DNA from: Limosilactobacillus sp. WILCCON 0051
GTDB lineage: Bacteria; Bacillota; Bacilli; Lactobacillales; Lactobacillaceae
NCBI RefSeq assembly: GCF_039955095.1
Contig: NZ_CP154878.1
Span: 558,001 to 622,000 of the forward strand
Length of the DNA stretch: 64,000 bases
Direction: 5' to 3'
Positions 18,985 through 28,609 of this stretch are shown piece after piece. Made by a program: the position numbers and the translations under genes. The stretch's first letter is position 1. Every line of letters starts with the position of its first letter. The notes below the pieces were generated by a model. The model had not been told where the DNA came from. It did no database searches and saw only the letters and a program-made list of their open reading frames with translations.

Positions 18985-19584
18985 TTGTTTGAATATCTTA
19001 CTGGGGCAATTGTTGATACAGCGCCAACCTACATCGTAATCGACGTCAATGGCGTAGGCTATCGGCTGGCCTGTGCCAATCCGTTTCGTTGGCAGGTCAA
19101 TCCCAGCGACAAGGTCAAGGTTTATGTATATCAAGCCGTTAGAGAAGATGCGATTACTCTGTATGGCTTTGTCAGTGCAGAAGAAAAGCAGCTTTTTATG
19201 CAGCTGATCAACGTATCGGGGATCGGTCCCAAAAGCGCCTTGGCAATTCTGGCCAATCCGGATCACCAGGGCTTGATTGACGCGATTGCCAATGACAACG
19301 TCGGCTACTTGACCAAGTTTCCTGGGATTGGCAAGAAAACGGCTGGCCAAATCGTCTTGGATCTGCATGACAAGATTGATCAGCTGCGTGCCAATGAGCC
19401 GCTGGATTTCAACGTGCCAGCCAGCGACATCGAGATGACGACTGAATTAAGGGATGCCTTGGCTGCTTTAACGGCACTAGGCTATCCGGAACGATCGGTG
19501 AAAAAAGTACAAAAAGCGCTTAGCAAGGAACCGGCAATGTCGACTGATGATTATCTGCGGCAGGGACTGCGCTTGCTGAGCTAA
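18985..19584 (+). CDS. ruvA: RuvA, Holliday junction-binding subunit
   Basis: 199 residues. An N-terminal OB domain (about 1-62) is followed by tandem helix-hairpin-helix motifs ([16 protein letters not shown] near 73-88 and [19 protein letters not shown] near 110-128) and a C-terminal RuvB-binding domain (about 150-199). The start is TTG 18985 behind GTGAGGAAT. Together with RuvB it drives branch migration. Confidence 0.96.
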   Translation: MFEYLTGAIVDTAPTYIVIDVNGVGYRLACANPFRWQVNPSDKVKVYVYQAVREDAITLYGFVSAEEKQLFMQLINVSGIGPKSALAILANPDHQGLIDAIANDNVGYLTKFPGIGKKTAGQIVLDLHDKIDQLRANEPLDFNVPASDIEMTTELRDALAALTALGYPERSVKKVQKALSKEPAMSTDDYLRQGLRLLS

Positions 19585-19600
19585 GAGAGGAGGAACCTTT

Positions 19601-20611
19601 TTGGACGATGATCAGCACTTGATGTCGGCACAGGTTGAAAACGAAGCTGAAAGTGCCGGTGAAATCAGTCTGCGGCCGCAATGGCTGGCTGACTATATTG
19701 GTCAGGAACAGATCAAAAGAAAGCTTTCCGTTTATATTCAAGCTGCCCGCAGTCGTGAAGAGGCACTGGACCACGTGCTGTTATATGGACCGCCGGGATT
19801 AGGGAAAACCACGCTGGCAATGGTGATTGCTCATGAGATGAACGTTGGCATCAAGACGACCAGCGGACCAGCTATTGAAAAGCCGGGTGATCTGGTTGCA
19901 ATGCTAAATGAGCTTCATCCAGGCGATGTCTTGTTTATCGATGAGATCCATCGGCTGCCGAAAACGGTTGAGGAAATGCTCTACTCAGCAATGGAAGACT
20001 ATTTTATCGATATTGTCGTTGGTGAAGGACCAGCTGCGCATCCGATTCATTTTCCGCTGCCGCCGTTTACTCTGATTGGCGCAACGACGCGAGCGGGAGT
20101 CTTATCGGCGCCTTTGCGAGATCGTTTTGGCATTATTGAGCATATGGCATATTACAGTCAGGCAGAATTGGAAAAGATTATTTTTCGATCGGCCAAGATT
20201 TTTGCCATGCCGATTGAACCAACCGGCGCCCGTGAGTTGGCAATGCGTTCAAGAGGTACGCCGCGGATTGCCAACCGGCTTTTGAAACGGGTGCGTGACT
20301 TTGCCCAGGTTGCTGGCTGCGATGCCATTGATGCAGCCACCGTTAACAAGGCGCTTAAGCTGCTACAGGTTGATGAGCGTGGCTTAGATGAGATTGACCG
20401 CCGCATTCTGCATACGATGATTGACTACTACCATGGCGGCCCAGTAGGCTTAAAAACGATTGCGGCCAATGTTGGCGAGGAGATGGGGACGATTGAGGAG
20501 ATGTATGAGCCATATCTGCTGCAGATCGGCTTTATCGCCCGTACGCCAAGAGGACGAGTTGCAACGCCGGCCGCCTATCGTCATCTAGGGGTCGCTTTGC
20601 CCAGTGATTAG
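19601..20611 (+). CDS. ruvB: RuvB, Holliday junction branch-migration helicase
   Basis: AAA+ motor, 336 residues. Walker A is GPPGLGKTT (63-71), Walker B is LFIDEIHRL (about 108-116), sensor 1 is GATTRAG (about 160-166), the arginine finger lies in PLRDRFG, and a winged helix closes the C terminus with [19 protein letters not shown] 19601 follows AGGAGGAA, 16 bp after ruvA. In most relatives queA and tgt come next; here only a divergent tgt-like gene does. Confidence 0.97.
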   Translation: MDDDQHLMSAQVENEAESAGEISLRPQWLADYIGQEQIKRKLSVYIQAARSREEALDHVLLYGPPGLGKTTLAMVIAHEMNVGIKTTSGPAIEKPGDLVAMLNELHPGDVLFIDEIHRLPKTVEEMLYSAMEDYFIDIVVGEGPAAHPIHFPLPPFTLIGATTRAGVLSAPLRDRFGIIEHMAYYSQAELEKIIFRSAKIFAMPIEPTGARELAMRSRGTPRIANRLLKRVRDFAQVAGCDAIDAATVNKALKLLQVDERGLDEIDRRILHTMIDYYHGGPVGLKTIAANVGEEMGTIEEMYEPYLLQIGFIARTPRGRVATPAAYRHLGVALPSD

Positions 20612-20652
20612 AACTCATTAGGTACACTAGGGAAAATGAAAGGATAACCGTT

Positions 20653-21744
20653 TTGAAGCTTGATTTTAAACTGCAGCATCATGCTGAAACAGCCCGAACA
20701 GCCCAGCTGGCAATTGGTCGTCAGACACTCGAGACGCCAAGTCTGATCATTCCTGCACCGGCGCTGGCGGTTCATGATCTGGCACCGGCTGAAGTCAAAC
20801 GATCCCAGATCAAGGGACTTAGCATCGATGAAAGCATCGTCTCGCAAAATCCTGGAACCGAAACAGTCCATAACTTAGGCGGTCTGCATCGTTTCATGGC
20901 TTGGGATGGTTTGGTGATTGCCAAGCCCAGTGATTTTCGGCATCTGCCATTGGTCAAGAAAAATCACCTGACTAAAGACGGCGTGCGTTTTCATGACGTC
21001 AAGACGGGTGCGGTTCGCTTGATGACGCCGCAAACGGTAATTGAATCACAAACCGAACTGCAGCCGGATATCATGCTGATGCTGAGTCAGACGCCATCTT
21101 ATTATGCACCGTATGACTATGTTGAAAAAGCCGTGGCAATCAATTCTAGCTGGGCAGCCGCGGCCGTTCAGAAACTGACCGCTGATTCGCCAGCGCTGTT
21201 TGGCGTGATGCAAGGTGCTGGGTTTGCCCAGTTAAGAAAACAGAGTATTGAGGCTTTATCTAAAATAGATTTTTCCGGCTATGTAATCGGTGGCTTAAGC
21301 GATATTGACAATGACAAGGAATTTGATCGCATCTTGAAGCTAAGCGTCGATTTGCTGCCTGCCGATAAGGCGCGGATGGTGGTTGACATTCAATCGTCAG
21401 CACAGCTGGTCAGCGCGCTTAAAAACGGCATTGATCTGATTGAAACCTCTTTACCGACTCATTGGGGACGCTATGGCAAGGCTTTAACCGCACAAGGACT
21501 GCTGCCGATTAAAAAGGCGCGCTTTGCTGCTGACCCACAACCACTCGCTGAAGACTGCCGTTGTCCAGTCTGTGAGCAATATTCAAGAGCCTATCTGAGA
21601 CATCTGCTGCATATGGATGATTCCGTTGGTTCGCGCTTGATTAGTCAGCATAATCTTTGGTATTTGCAGCAGCTGGTAAGTCAGGCTCGTTTGGCGATTA
21701 TGCATGATCAACCCATCACGGCGATTTTTGAGAACCTGATTTAG
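20653..21744 (+). CDS. TGT-like protein lacking the catalytic residues (degenerate tRNA-guanine transglycosylase paralogue)
   Basis: 363 residues, aligning over the full length with bacterial tRNA-guanine transglycosylase, which exchanges G34 for preQ1. The zinc site is intact (C302, C304, C307, H333). Typical segments such as GGLHRFMAWDG, FGVMQG, LRKQS, YVIGGL and CEQYSRAYLRHL are also kept. The active site is not. The aspartate of TDSGGFQ is K91 (AKPSDFR). The base-binding aspartate of FDECTPYP is S145 (LSQTPSYY). The nucleophile of FDCVMPTR is E264, with the arginine now H270 (IETSLPTH). There is no frameshift or stop. It sits between ruvB and yajC, where tgt belongs, and queA is missing. 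It may be a non-catalytic scaffold like eukaryotic QTRT2, or have a new substrate. Start TTG 20653 with GAAAGGAT upstream. Confidence 0.85.
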   Translation: MKLDFKLQHHAETARTAQLAIGRQTLETPSLIIPAPALAVHDLAPAEVKRSQIKGLSIDESIVSQNPGTETVHNLGGLHRFMAWDGLVIAKPSDFRHLPLVKKNHLTKDGVRFHDVKTGAVRLMTPQTVIESQTELQPDIMLMLSQTPSYYAPYDYVEKAVAINSSWAAAAVQKLTADSPALFGVMQGAGFAQLRKQSIEALSKIDFSGYVIGGLSDIDNDKEFDRILKLSVDLLPADKARMVVDIQSSAQLVSALKNGIDLIETSLPTHWGRYGKALTAQGLLPIKKARFAADPQPLAEDCRCPVCEQYSRAYLRHLLHMDDSVGSRLISQHNLWYLQQLVSQARLAIMHDQPITAIFENLI

Positions 21745-21810
21745 AAAAAACGTTTCATGCAGTCAGCTGCCAGTCTTTTTGATGGAACCAGTGGTATTTG
21801 AGTCGTTTTT

Positions 21811-21839
21811 TTGGTAAAGTTGTTTATTGAGCATATAAT
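21811..21839 (+). promoter_or_regulatory. Promoter of yajC
   Basis: TTGGTA (21811-21816), 17-bp spacer, TATAAT (21834-21839). It lies 30 bases before the GTG start. Confidence 0.75.
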
Positions 21840-21868
21840 TATAAATTACTAAGAGAGGATGAACGGCA

Positions 21869-22336
21869 GTGGAAATTTTAGCTGCAAGCAGTACCGGATC
21901 TGGAATGTCTAGCATCATCATTATCGTTTTGATGATCGCCTTCATGTATTTCTTTATGATTCGGCCACAACAAAAGCAACGTAAAGAGCATCAATCAATG
22001 GTAAATCACTTGAAGAAGGGTGATCAGGTCGTAATGATCAGCCGTCTGCATGGGGTAATTGATGAAATCAATACTACCGATCAAACGGTAACGATTGATT
22101 GTGAAGGCGTCTACTTGACTTTTGACCTTTCCGCAATTGCACGGGTAATTCCAAGCAAGACGCAAGCTGCTGAAGCCCAACCTGCCAGTCAGGCTGCGGC
22201 CAGCGAAGAACCAGCCAGTCAGGCCAGTGAAGCTAGTGAGGCTCCGGCAAGTGAAGCCGCACCAGCCAGTGAATCTGCAGAAGCTGCTGATGATCAAAAG
22301 CCGGCTGAAAGCGACAGTGCTGACGCTGACAAGTAA
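21869..22336 (+). CDS. yajC: YajC, preprotein translocase accessory subunit with long acidic Ala/Ser tail
   Basis: Small membrane protein associated with SecDF-YidC, 155 residues. One N-terminal membrane helix (about 14-33) is followed by the family signature FFMIRPQQKQRKEHQ and a soluble domain to about residue 95. The remaining 60 residues are a low-complexity tail of Ala, Ser, Glu and Pro (repeating PASQA/ASEA units) that is not part of the YajC domain. Start GTG 21869 follows GAGAGGATG. It has its own promoter and terminator. Confidence 0.92.
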   Translation: MEILAASSTGSGMSSIIIIVLMIAFMYFFMIRPQQKQRKEHQSMVNHLKKGDQVVMISRLHGVIDEINTTDQTVTIDCEGVYLTFDLSAIARVIPSKTQAAEAQPASQAAASEEPASQASEASEAPASEAAPASESAEAADDQKPAESDSADADK

Positions 22337-22351
22337 TCGTAACTCAACGCT

Positions 22352-22388
22352 AAAAATCCTGATGGGCAAGCAGCTCATCGGGATTTTT
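22352..22388 (+). terminator. yajC terminator
   Basis: AAAAATCCTGATG (22352-22364) pairs with CATCGGGATTTTT (22376-22388). Confidence 0.85.
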
Positions 22389-22484
22389 ACGTTTAAGGGA
22401 CAAGCAAAAAACGTCAATTGCTGATATACTGGTGAATGGTTTTAAAATAGCAATTTATTTAATATGCAAGGAGGATTTTGTTAA

Positions 22485-23429
22485 ATGGACGAGTTAACGT
22501 CAATTCTTGAACAGATAAAAAAGTACAACAAAATCATCATTCATCGCCACCAGCGTCCTGATCCCGATGCAATCGGCTCGCAAGTTGGCTTGGCTGAGAT
22601 TTTAAAGGCTTCGTTTCCCTACAAGCAGATCTATGTCGTTGGCAAGCACATCCCAGGATTTGATTGGATCGGTACGATGGATGAAATCGAAAGCGACGTT
22701 TATGACGATGCTTTGGTAATCGTGACTGATACGGCCAACGCTCCCCGCATTGATGATCGTCGGTTCAACAATGGCGATGAGCTGATTAAGATCGACCACC
22801 ATCCTAATGACGAGCCTTATGGTGATTTGATGTGGGTTAGAGATGATGCTTCCAGCTGCTCGGAAATGATCTATGAGTTTTATGAACGGTTCACAAACGA
22901 ACTGAAGCTGCCGCAAAAGGCTGCTCATGCTCTGTATGCCGGGATCGTTGGCGATACGGGTCGTTTTTTGTATCCGGCAACTACGCCAAACACGATGCGG
23001 ATTGCAGGTGAGCTGATGGCTGCCGGTGCGGATGCGGCAACGATCTGTCAGCGTGAGGATACGATCACGCTGCCCATGGCTCGCTTATCGGCATACGTCT
23101 ATGAAAACATGACTCTGTTGGAAAGCGGAGCAGCCTATGTGGTCTTGACCGATGCAATCTTGAAGCGCTATGGCTTGACTGAAGCTGGGACTTCAGCTGT
23201 CGTGCCTTTGCTGGGCAAGGTTCAGGGGGTTAAGGCATGGGCGATCTTTGTTGAACAAGAAGATGGCCATTATCGGATTCGTCTGCGCTCTAAAGGTCCT
23301 TTTATCAATGAGCTGGCTAAAAAGCATCAAGGCGGCGGTCATCCATTAGCCAGTGGTGCCAAGGCTCGTGATGAACAAGAAATCAAAGAAGTGGTCAGTC
23401 AGCTGGACGAGTTGGCTGCCAATGCCTAA
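22485..23429 (+). CDS. nrnA: DHH-family phosphoesterase NrnA (oligoribonuclease / pAp phosphatase type)
   Basis: 314 residues. The DHH domain has RPDPDAIGSQ (about 25-34), the TDTAN aspartate and the DHH motif in IKIDHHPND (about 101-109). The C-terminal DHHA1 substrate-binding domain has GGGHPLASGA (about 285-294). Members degrade nano-RNA and dephosphorylate pAp with manganese. ATG 22485 follows AAGGAGG. cshB follows after 23 bp, suggesting a small RNA-metabolism operon. Confidence 0.92.
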   Translation: MDELTSILEQIKKYNKIIIHRHQRPDPDAIGSQVGLAEILKASFPYKQIYVVGKHIPGFDWIGTMDEIESDVYDDALVIVTDTANAPRIDDRRFNNGDELIKIDHHPNDEPYGDLMWVRDDASSCSEMIYEFYERFTNELKLPQKAAHALYAGIVGDTGRFLYPATTPNTMRIAGELMAAGADAATICQREDTITLPMARLSAYVYENMTLLESGAAYVVLTDAILKRYGLTEAGTSAVVPLLGKVQGVKAWAIFVEQEDGHYRIRLRSKGPFINELAKKHQGGGHPLASGAKARDEQEIKEVVSQLDELAANA

Positions 23430-23452
23430 CCAAGAAAGGAAATCCAACCTCA

Positions 23453-24829
23453 ATGACTGAAACATTTGCTGATTTTCATTTTCAACCTTTTTTAATGGAG
23501 GCCTTAAAAGATCTTCATTTCGTTAAGCCGACACCGGTTCAAGAAAAAGTGATTCCAATCGTGCTTGCTAACAAGAGCGTGGTTGGTCAGTCCCAGACCG
23601 GGAGCGGTAAGACGCATGCTTTTTTGCTGCCGATTTTTGAACAGCTGGACGCTGAAGATCAAAACGTGCAGGTCGTAATTACCACGCCCAGTCGTGAACT
23701 TGCTTACCAGATCTATAACGCAGCCAAGCAGCTGAATCGGTTTGCACCGCAAAAATTTACGATTCACAATTACGTTGGGGGGACCGACAAGCAGCATCAG
23801 ATTGATCAGCTGCAGCGAAAACAGCCTCAGCTGGTAATCGGTACGCCGGGGCGCATTCTGGATCTGATCAACTCGCAGGCTTTAGATATTCATACTGCTC
23901 ATCGCTTTGTCGTTGATGAAGCTGATATGACGCTTGATATGGGCTTTTTGGAACAGGTTGACGGCATTGCCAGCCATTTTCCAGAAGACTTGCAGATGAT
24001 GGTCTTTTCGGCAACGATTCCTCAAGGGCTGCGGCCATTTTTGAAGAAGTATATGGAAAACCCCGTTGTTGAAGAGATTCCTACCGAAACGGTAATCAAT
24101 CCCAACGTTGACAACTGGCTGATGTCGACTAAGGGCCGTGATAAAAATGAGATGATCTATCAGCTTTTGACGCTGGGCGATCCATATCTGGCCTTGATTT
24201 TTGCCAATACTCGTCAGCGAGCCGAAGAGATTACCGACTACCTGCAGCAGCAAGGACTAAAGGTTGCTCTGATTCATGGCGGCCTTGAGCCAAGAGCACG
24301 GAAACGGATCATGCGCCAGATTCATAACCTTGACTATCAATATGTCGTTGCGACTGATCTGGCTGCACGGGGAATCGATATTGATGGCGTATCGCTGGTA
24401 ATCAATGACGATATTCCAAGTGATCTGGAATACTTTGTTCACCGCGTTGGTCGGACGGGGCGTGCCAATATGAAGGGGACGGCGATTACGCTGTATGCTC
24501 CGGCAGAAGACGAAATGATTGCCAAATTGGAAGAGCGCGGCATTAAATTTACTCCAAAGACGTTTAAGAATGGGCAGATTGTAACGACTTATGACCGCAA
24601 TCGGCGGAAAAACTATCATCGTCGCAAGGAAAGTCTGGATACGACGCTGCGTGGCTTCGTCAAAAAGACTAAAAAGAAGGTCAAGCCCGGCTACAAGAAA
24701 CGGATCCAGCGAGCAATCAAAGAAGATGAGCAGGAAAAACGCAAGCTCGCCAAGCGTCATGAAATGCGTAAGGCAAAACGTCAGCGTCAGCGTCAGCATC
24801 GGCGGGAGCGGGAAAATAATGGTCGTTGA
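23453..24829 (+). CDS. cshB: DEAD-box RNA helicase CshB-type
   Basis: 458 residues. The core shows Walker A QTGSGKT (about 47-53), PSRELAYQI, TPGRILD, the DEAD box VVDEAD (about 150-155), SAT in FSATIP, and HRVGRTGR. The C-terminal 75 residues are strongly basic (many KK, RR and RQRQ runs) and suit RNA binding. Start ATG 23453 behind GAAAGGAAA. The stop overlaps the -35 of the alaS promoter. Confidence 0.93.
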   Translation: MTETFADFHFQPFLMEALKDLHFVKPTPVQEKVIPIVLANKSVVGQSQTGSGKTHAFLLPIFEQLDAEDQNVQVVITTPSRELAYQIYNAAKQLNRFAPQKFTIHNYVGGTDKQHQIDQLQRKQPQLVIGTPGRILDLINSQALDIHTAHRFVVDEADMTLDMGFLEQVDGIASHFPEDLQMMVFSATIPQGLRPFLKKYMENPVVEEIPTETVINPNVDNWLMSTKGRDKNEMIYQLLTLGDPYLALIFANTRQRAEEITDYLQQQGLKVALIHGGLEPRARKRIMRQIHNLDYQYVVATDLAARGIDIDGVSLVINDDIPSDLEYFVHRVGRTGRANMKGTAITLYAPAEDEMIAKLEERGIKFTPKTFKNGQIVTTYDRNRRKNYHRRKESLDTTLRGFVKKTKKKVKPGYKKRIQRAIKEDEQEKRKLAKRHEMRKAKRQRQRQHRRERENNGR

Positions 24830-24854
24830 TTTTTAAGATCAGCTCGCTTATAAT
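24826..24854 (+). promoter_or_regulatory. Promoter of alaS
   Basis: TTGATT (24826-24831), 17-bp spacer, TATAAT (24849-24854). The -35 overlaps the cshB stop codon. Confidence 0.85.
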
Positions 24855-24860
24855 ATGGAC

Positions 24861-25075
24861 TGTTTGGGATATGCTTTTTGATGTGAGCTTTCAGAAACGT
24901 TTTGGCTGCTGTGAAAAACGACGATCATCATTAGGTGCTCCCCAGATTCACAATTCAACAATCAGCTTCCGAAATTCGGAAATTTAAAGAGGTAAACGAA
25001 ATCCATCGTTGCAAGCAGAGTGGTACCGCGTCAAAAGGCGTCTCTGATTCGCAAGGATGGTTTTTTGTTTTTACC
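24861..25075 (+). promoter_or_regulatory. T-box riboswitch of alaS
   Basis: A leader between the promoter and alaS with a canonical T-box core AGAGTGGTACCGCG (25017-25030), whose TGGT bulge fits the ACCA end of tRNA-Ala; the tRNA-Ala in this window does have A73. The likely specifier is GCT (24937-24939). The terminator pairs CCATCGTTGC (25003-25012) with GCAAGGATGG (25051-25060), followed by six T. Uncharged tRNA-Ala should favour read-through. Confidence 0.88.
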
Positions 25076-25091
25076 AGGAAAGGAAGATAAC

Positions 25092-27746
25092 ATGAGCAAG
25101 GAATTAAAGCACCTCAACAGTGCCCAAGTACGCCGCATGTACCTGGATTTCTTTATTCAACACGGTCATACCGAAATGCCAAGTGCCTCTTTGGTGCCGG
25201 TTGATGACCCAACGCTGCTCTGGATCAACTCTGGGGTTGCTACGATGAAAAAGTACTTTGATGGGGAGGTCGTACCTAAGAACCCGCGGATGACCAGCTC
25301 GCAAAAGAGTATTCGGACCAACGATATTGAAAACGTTGGTAAAACGGCGCGTCATCATACGATGTTTGAAATGCTGGGTAATTTTTCGGTCGGCGACTAC
25401 TTTAAAAAAGAAGTCATTCCTTGGGCTTGGGAGCTGCTGACCAGTGACGAATGGTTCGGCTTTGATCCTGAAAAGCTGTACGTTACCTATTACCCAAAGG
25501 ACAACGACGCTCATCGCTGCTGGCTGGAAGCCGGGGTTGCCGAAGATCACCTGCTGGCCAACCAAGACAACTTCTGGGACATTGGCCAAGGTCCATCTGG
25601 TCCCGATACGGAAATCTTTTATGACCGTGGTCAGGAAATGAACAATGTACCTGAAGATGATCCAGAAAACTACCCTGGTGGTGAAAACGAACGCTATCTG
25701 GAAATCTGGAACATCGTCTTCTCCCAATTCAATCATACGCCAGAGGATACCTATGAGCCGCTGCCACATAAGAATATCGATACTGGGATGGGGCTGGAAC
25801 GGGTTGTCTCCATTTTTGAAAATGCGCCAACCAACTTTGAAACCGACCTCTTTATGCCGCTGATCAAGCAGACTGAAGAATTCAGCGGTGTTAAAAAGTA
25901 TGGTGCTGACAAGGATGAAGACGTCTTCTTTAAGATCATTGCCGATCATATCCGTACGATCACGTTTGCAATCAGTGATGGTGCTCTGCCATCCAACGTT
26001 GGGCGTGGCTATGTAATTCGTCGCCTGCTGCGGCGTGCGGTCGTTGCCGGCAAGAAGCTGGGCATTGACAAGCCATTCTTGTACAAGCTGGTGCCAACGG
26101 TTGGCAAGATTATGGAATCATACTATCCAGACGTCTTAAAAAATGCCGACTACATTGCCTCAGTCATCAAGTCTGAAGAAGAACGCTTCAACACGACGTT
26201 AAACGGCGGCTTGAGTCTGTTAAACGACGTGATTGAAAAGGCCAAGGCAGATGGCAGCAATAAGATCGATGGCAAGACGGCCTTTAAGCTGTACGATACC
26301 TATGGCTTCCCAATTGAACTGACCAAGGAATATGCGGCTGATGAGGGCCTTAGCGTTGATGAAGCTGGTTTTGAAGCCGCCATGACCGAACAGCAGAATC
26401 GGGCCCGCAAAGCTCGTGACATTGACAACGGAATGGGCGTTCAGACGGATGTTTGGACCGAATTCAAGGAGCCAAGCAAGTATGTCGGCTATACCGATCT
26501 GGAAGTTCAAAATGCCAAGGTAATCGGCTTGGCTCAAGCTGGTCAGCATGTTGAAGAGGCATTGCCAGGCGACAAGGATGTCGAGGTTATTTTTGACGTC
26601 ACGCCATTTTATGCTGAGATGGGTGGCCAAGTTGCCGACACAGGGGACATTATCGACAACTTCGGTAATCTGGTTGGCCGCGTTGTCGACGTTCAGCACG
26701 CGCCAAACCAGCAAAACCTGCATCGGGTAGAATTGCAGTCGCCATTGAAAAAGGGTGCTCGCTATGCACTGAAGGTTGATCGGCTGCGTCATTTGAAGAT
26801 CGAAAAGAACCACACCGCTACGCACCTGCTTGATCAGGCTCTGCGCAACGTCTTAGGCGGACACACGCAGCAGGCTGGTTCTCTGGTTGAACAGCACTAC
26901 TTACGCTTTGACTTCAACCATTTTGGCCAGGTAACGGACCAAGATCTGAAAGCCGTTGAAGATATGGTCAACGAACAGATCTGGAAAGAAATCCCGGTAA
27001 CGACGGTTGAAACCGATCTGGAAGCTGCCAAAAAGATGGATGCCATTGCCCTGTTCTCTGACAAGTACGGTGACAAGGTACGGGTCGTTAAGATCGGTGA
27101 TTACAACACTGAATTCTGTGGCGGCGATCACGTTAAGAACACTAATGAGATCGGACTGTTTAAGATTGTTTCTGAAGGTGGGGTTGGTGCCGGCGTACGG
27201 CGGATCGAAGCCGTGACCTCAAGCGATGCCTTCAAGTTCATGCAGGAACATGACGATCTGCTGACGCAAACGGCTGGTGAATTGAAGGTTGCTCAGCTTA
27301 AAGAAGTACCGCATCGAGTTGAAGAACTGCAAAGTCAGCTGAAAGAAGCTCAAAAGCAAAATGAGGCTTTGGAGGCCAAACTGGCTGCTCAACAAGCCAA
27401 CGCGGTCTTTGACAATGTTCAAGATACCAAGCAGGGAACACTGATTGCAGCGCAGGTCAACGTTGCCGGTATGGGACAATTGCGGCAGCTGGCTGATAGC
27501 TGGCGAGCCAAGCAGCTGTCTGATGTTTTGGTTTTGGCAACTGGCAGTGAAGGCAAGGCCAACATGCTGGTAGCCGTTAGCGATGACAAGACTAAAGACA
27601 TCAAGGCTGGCGATGTTATTAAGGCGATTGCCCCAGCGATCAACGGTGGCGGTGGCGGCCGTCCTAACCTGGCACAAGCCGGTGGCAAAAAGCCGGAAGG
27701 TATTCCAACCGCACTGAAGCAGGCTGCCGAATATCTGAATAAATAG
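25092..27746 (+). CDS. alaS: Alanine--tRNA ligase
   Basis: 884 residues. The class II catalytic core opens with RRMYLDFFIQHGHTEMPSAS, followed by the tRNA-recognition domain, the editing domain with HTATHLLD and CGGDHV zinc ligands, and a C-Ala domain ending GGGGGRPNLAQAGG. ATG 25092 behind AGGAAAGGAAG is chosen; the longer in-frame start at 25020 lies inside the T-box. It is controlled by the T-box and ends at a strong terminator. Confidence 0.97.
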   Translation: MSKELKHLNSAQVRRMYLDFFIQHGHTEMPSASLVPVDDPTLLWINSGVATMKKYFDGEVVPKNPRMTSSQKSIRTNDIENVGKTARHHTMFEMLGNFSVGDYFKKEVIPWAWELLTSDEWFGFDPEKLYVTYYPKDNDAHRCWLEAGVAEDHLLANQDNFWDIGQGPSGPDTEIFYDRGQEMNNVPEDDPENYPGGENERYLEIWNIVFSQFNHTPEDTYEPLPHKNIDTGMGLERVVSIFENAPTNFETDLFMPLIKQTEEFSGVKKYGADKDEDVFFKIIADHIRTITFAISDGALPSNVGRGYVIRRLLRRAVVAGKKLGIDKPFLYKLVPTVGKIMESYYPDVLKNADYIASVIKSEEERFNTTLNGGLSLLNDVIEKAKADGSNKIDGKTAFKLYDTYGFPIELTKEYAADEGLSVDEAGFEAAMTEQQNRARKARDIDNGMGVQTDVWTEFKEPSKYVGYTDLEVQNAKVIGLAQAGQHVEEALPGDKDVEVIFDVTPFYAEMGGQVADTGDIIDNFGNLVGRVVDVQHAPNQQNLHRVELQSPLKKGARYALKVDRLRHLKIEKNHTATHLLDQALRNVLGGHTQQAGSLVEQHYLRFDFNHFGQVTDQDLKAVEDMVNEQIWKEIPVTTVETDLEAAKKMDAIALFSDKYGDKVRVVKIGDYNTEFCGGDHVKNTNEIGLFKIVSEGGVGAGVRRIEAVTSSDAFKFMQEHDDLLTQTAGELKVAQLKEVPHRVEELQSQLKEAQKQNEALEAKLAAQQANAVFDNVQDTKQGTLIAAQVNVAGMGQLRQLADSWRAKQLSDVLVLATGSEGKANMLVAVSDDKTKDIKAGDVIKAIAPAINGGGGGRPNLAQAGGKKPEGIPTALKQAAEYLNK

Positions 27747-27758
27747 CTGCTCTTTATA

Positions 27759-27792
27759 AGACGGAGTGTCAAAACGGCACTGCGTCTTTTTT
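27759..27792 (+). terminator. alaS terminator
   Basis: AGACGGAGTG pairs with CACTGCGTCT and is followed by a run of six T. Confidence 0.9.
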
Positions 27793-27890
27793 GATGATTA
27801 AAGGTTGATTAAGGAAAAGCTTGCTGATTGTGATTTGTTAAGTGGTATAGTAGAATTAAGTACTGATAAAGAAAGGTCGGGGGTGAAAAG

Positions 27891-28154
27891 ATGGCAAGTG
27901 ACAAGACCATGTTTTTTGACTTTGGCAAAGAAAAACCAAAAGACGTCAAAGAAACCTTAAATACTGTATACCAAGCCTTAGAAGAAAAAGGCTACAATCC
28001 AATCAACCAAATCGTTGGTTATCTGCTTTCTGGCGATCCAGCCTATATTCCACGCTTGAATGATGCCCGCAACTTGATTCGTGAACATGAGCGTGATGAA
28101 ATCATTGAAGAACTCGTGCGCTTCTATCTGCAGCATAATGGAGATGCCAAATGA
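27891..28154 (+). CDS. ireB: IreB family regulatory phosphoprotein (UPF0297)
   Basis: 87 residues, [20 protein letters not shown], close to the UPF0297/IreB family. In Enterococcus faecalis IreB is phosphorylated by the PASTA kinase IreK and influences cephalosporin resistance. The gene order ireB-ruvX-yrzB after alaS is conserved in Firmicutes. An extended -10 (TGGTATAGT, 27844-27852) lies upstream. It overlaps ruvX by four bases (ATGA). Confidence 0.93.
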   Translation: MASDKTMFFDFGKEKPKDVKETLNTVYQALEEKGYNPINQIVGYLLSGDPAYIPRLNDARNLIREHERDEIIEELVRFYLQHNGDAK

Positions 28155-28588
28155 GACTCTTAGGACTGGATGTCGGCTCTAAGACCGTTGGCGTTGCTGA
28201 AAGCGATCCACTAGGCTGGACGGCACAGGCAGTAGAGATCATTCCGATTGATGAGGAAGCCGGCGAGTTTGGTCTTGATCGGGTGGCAGAACTGGTTAAA
28301 AGTCGGCAGATTGCCGGTTTTGTGATCGGCCTGCCGAAGAACATGAATAATACCGAGGGACCACGTGTTGAGGCATCACATCATTATGGTGAGCTGCTGG
28401 TGGAAAAATTTGGCCTGCCAATCGATTTTCAAGATGAGCGTCTGACTACGGTTGAGGCTCATCGAATGTTGGTCGAACAGGCTGATATTTCAAGACGCAA
28501 GCAAAAGAAAGTAATTGATGAGCTGGCTGCAACGCTGATCCTGCAAAACTATCTCGATCGGCATGGCAAGCTGGTTCAAAAGCTATAA
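28151..28588 (+). CDS. ruvX: RuvX/YqgF, putative Holliday junction resolvase / pre-16S rRNA nuclease
   Basis: 145 residues with an RNase H fold: [17 protein letters not shown] (residues about 4-20) holds the first catalytic aspartate, and GLPKNMNN and [11 protein letters not shown] follow. The family is linked to 16S 5'-end maturation and to junction cleavage. Translation is coupled to ireB by the ATGA overlap. Confidence 0.93.
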   Translation: MRLLGLDVGSKTVGVAESDPLGWTAQAVEIIPIDEEAGEFGLDRVAELVKSRQIAGFVIGLPKNMNNTEGPRVEASHHYGELLVEKFGLPIDFQDERLTTVEAHRMLVEQADISRRKQKKVIDELAATLILQNYLDRHGKLVQKL

Positions 28589-28609
28589 AGAGCGATAAAG
28601 GAGTTACTT

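Noticed and set aside
25020..25092. Longer alaS frame beginning at 25020
   Set aside because: The extension is T-box antiterminator sequence; ATG 25092 matches the conserved N terminus.
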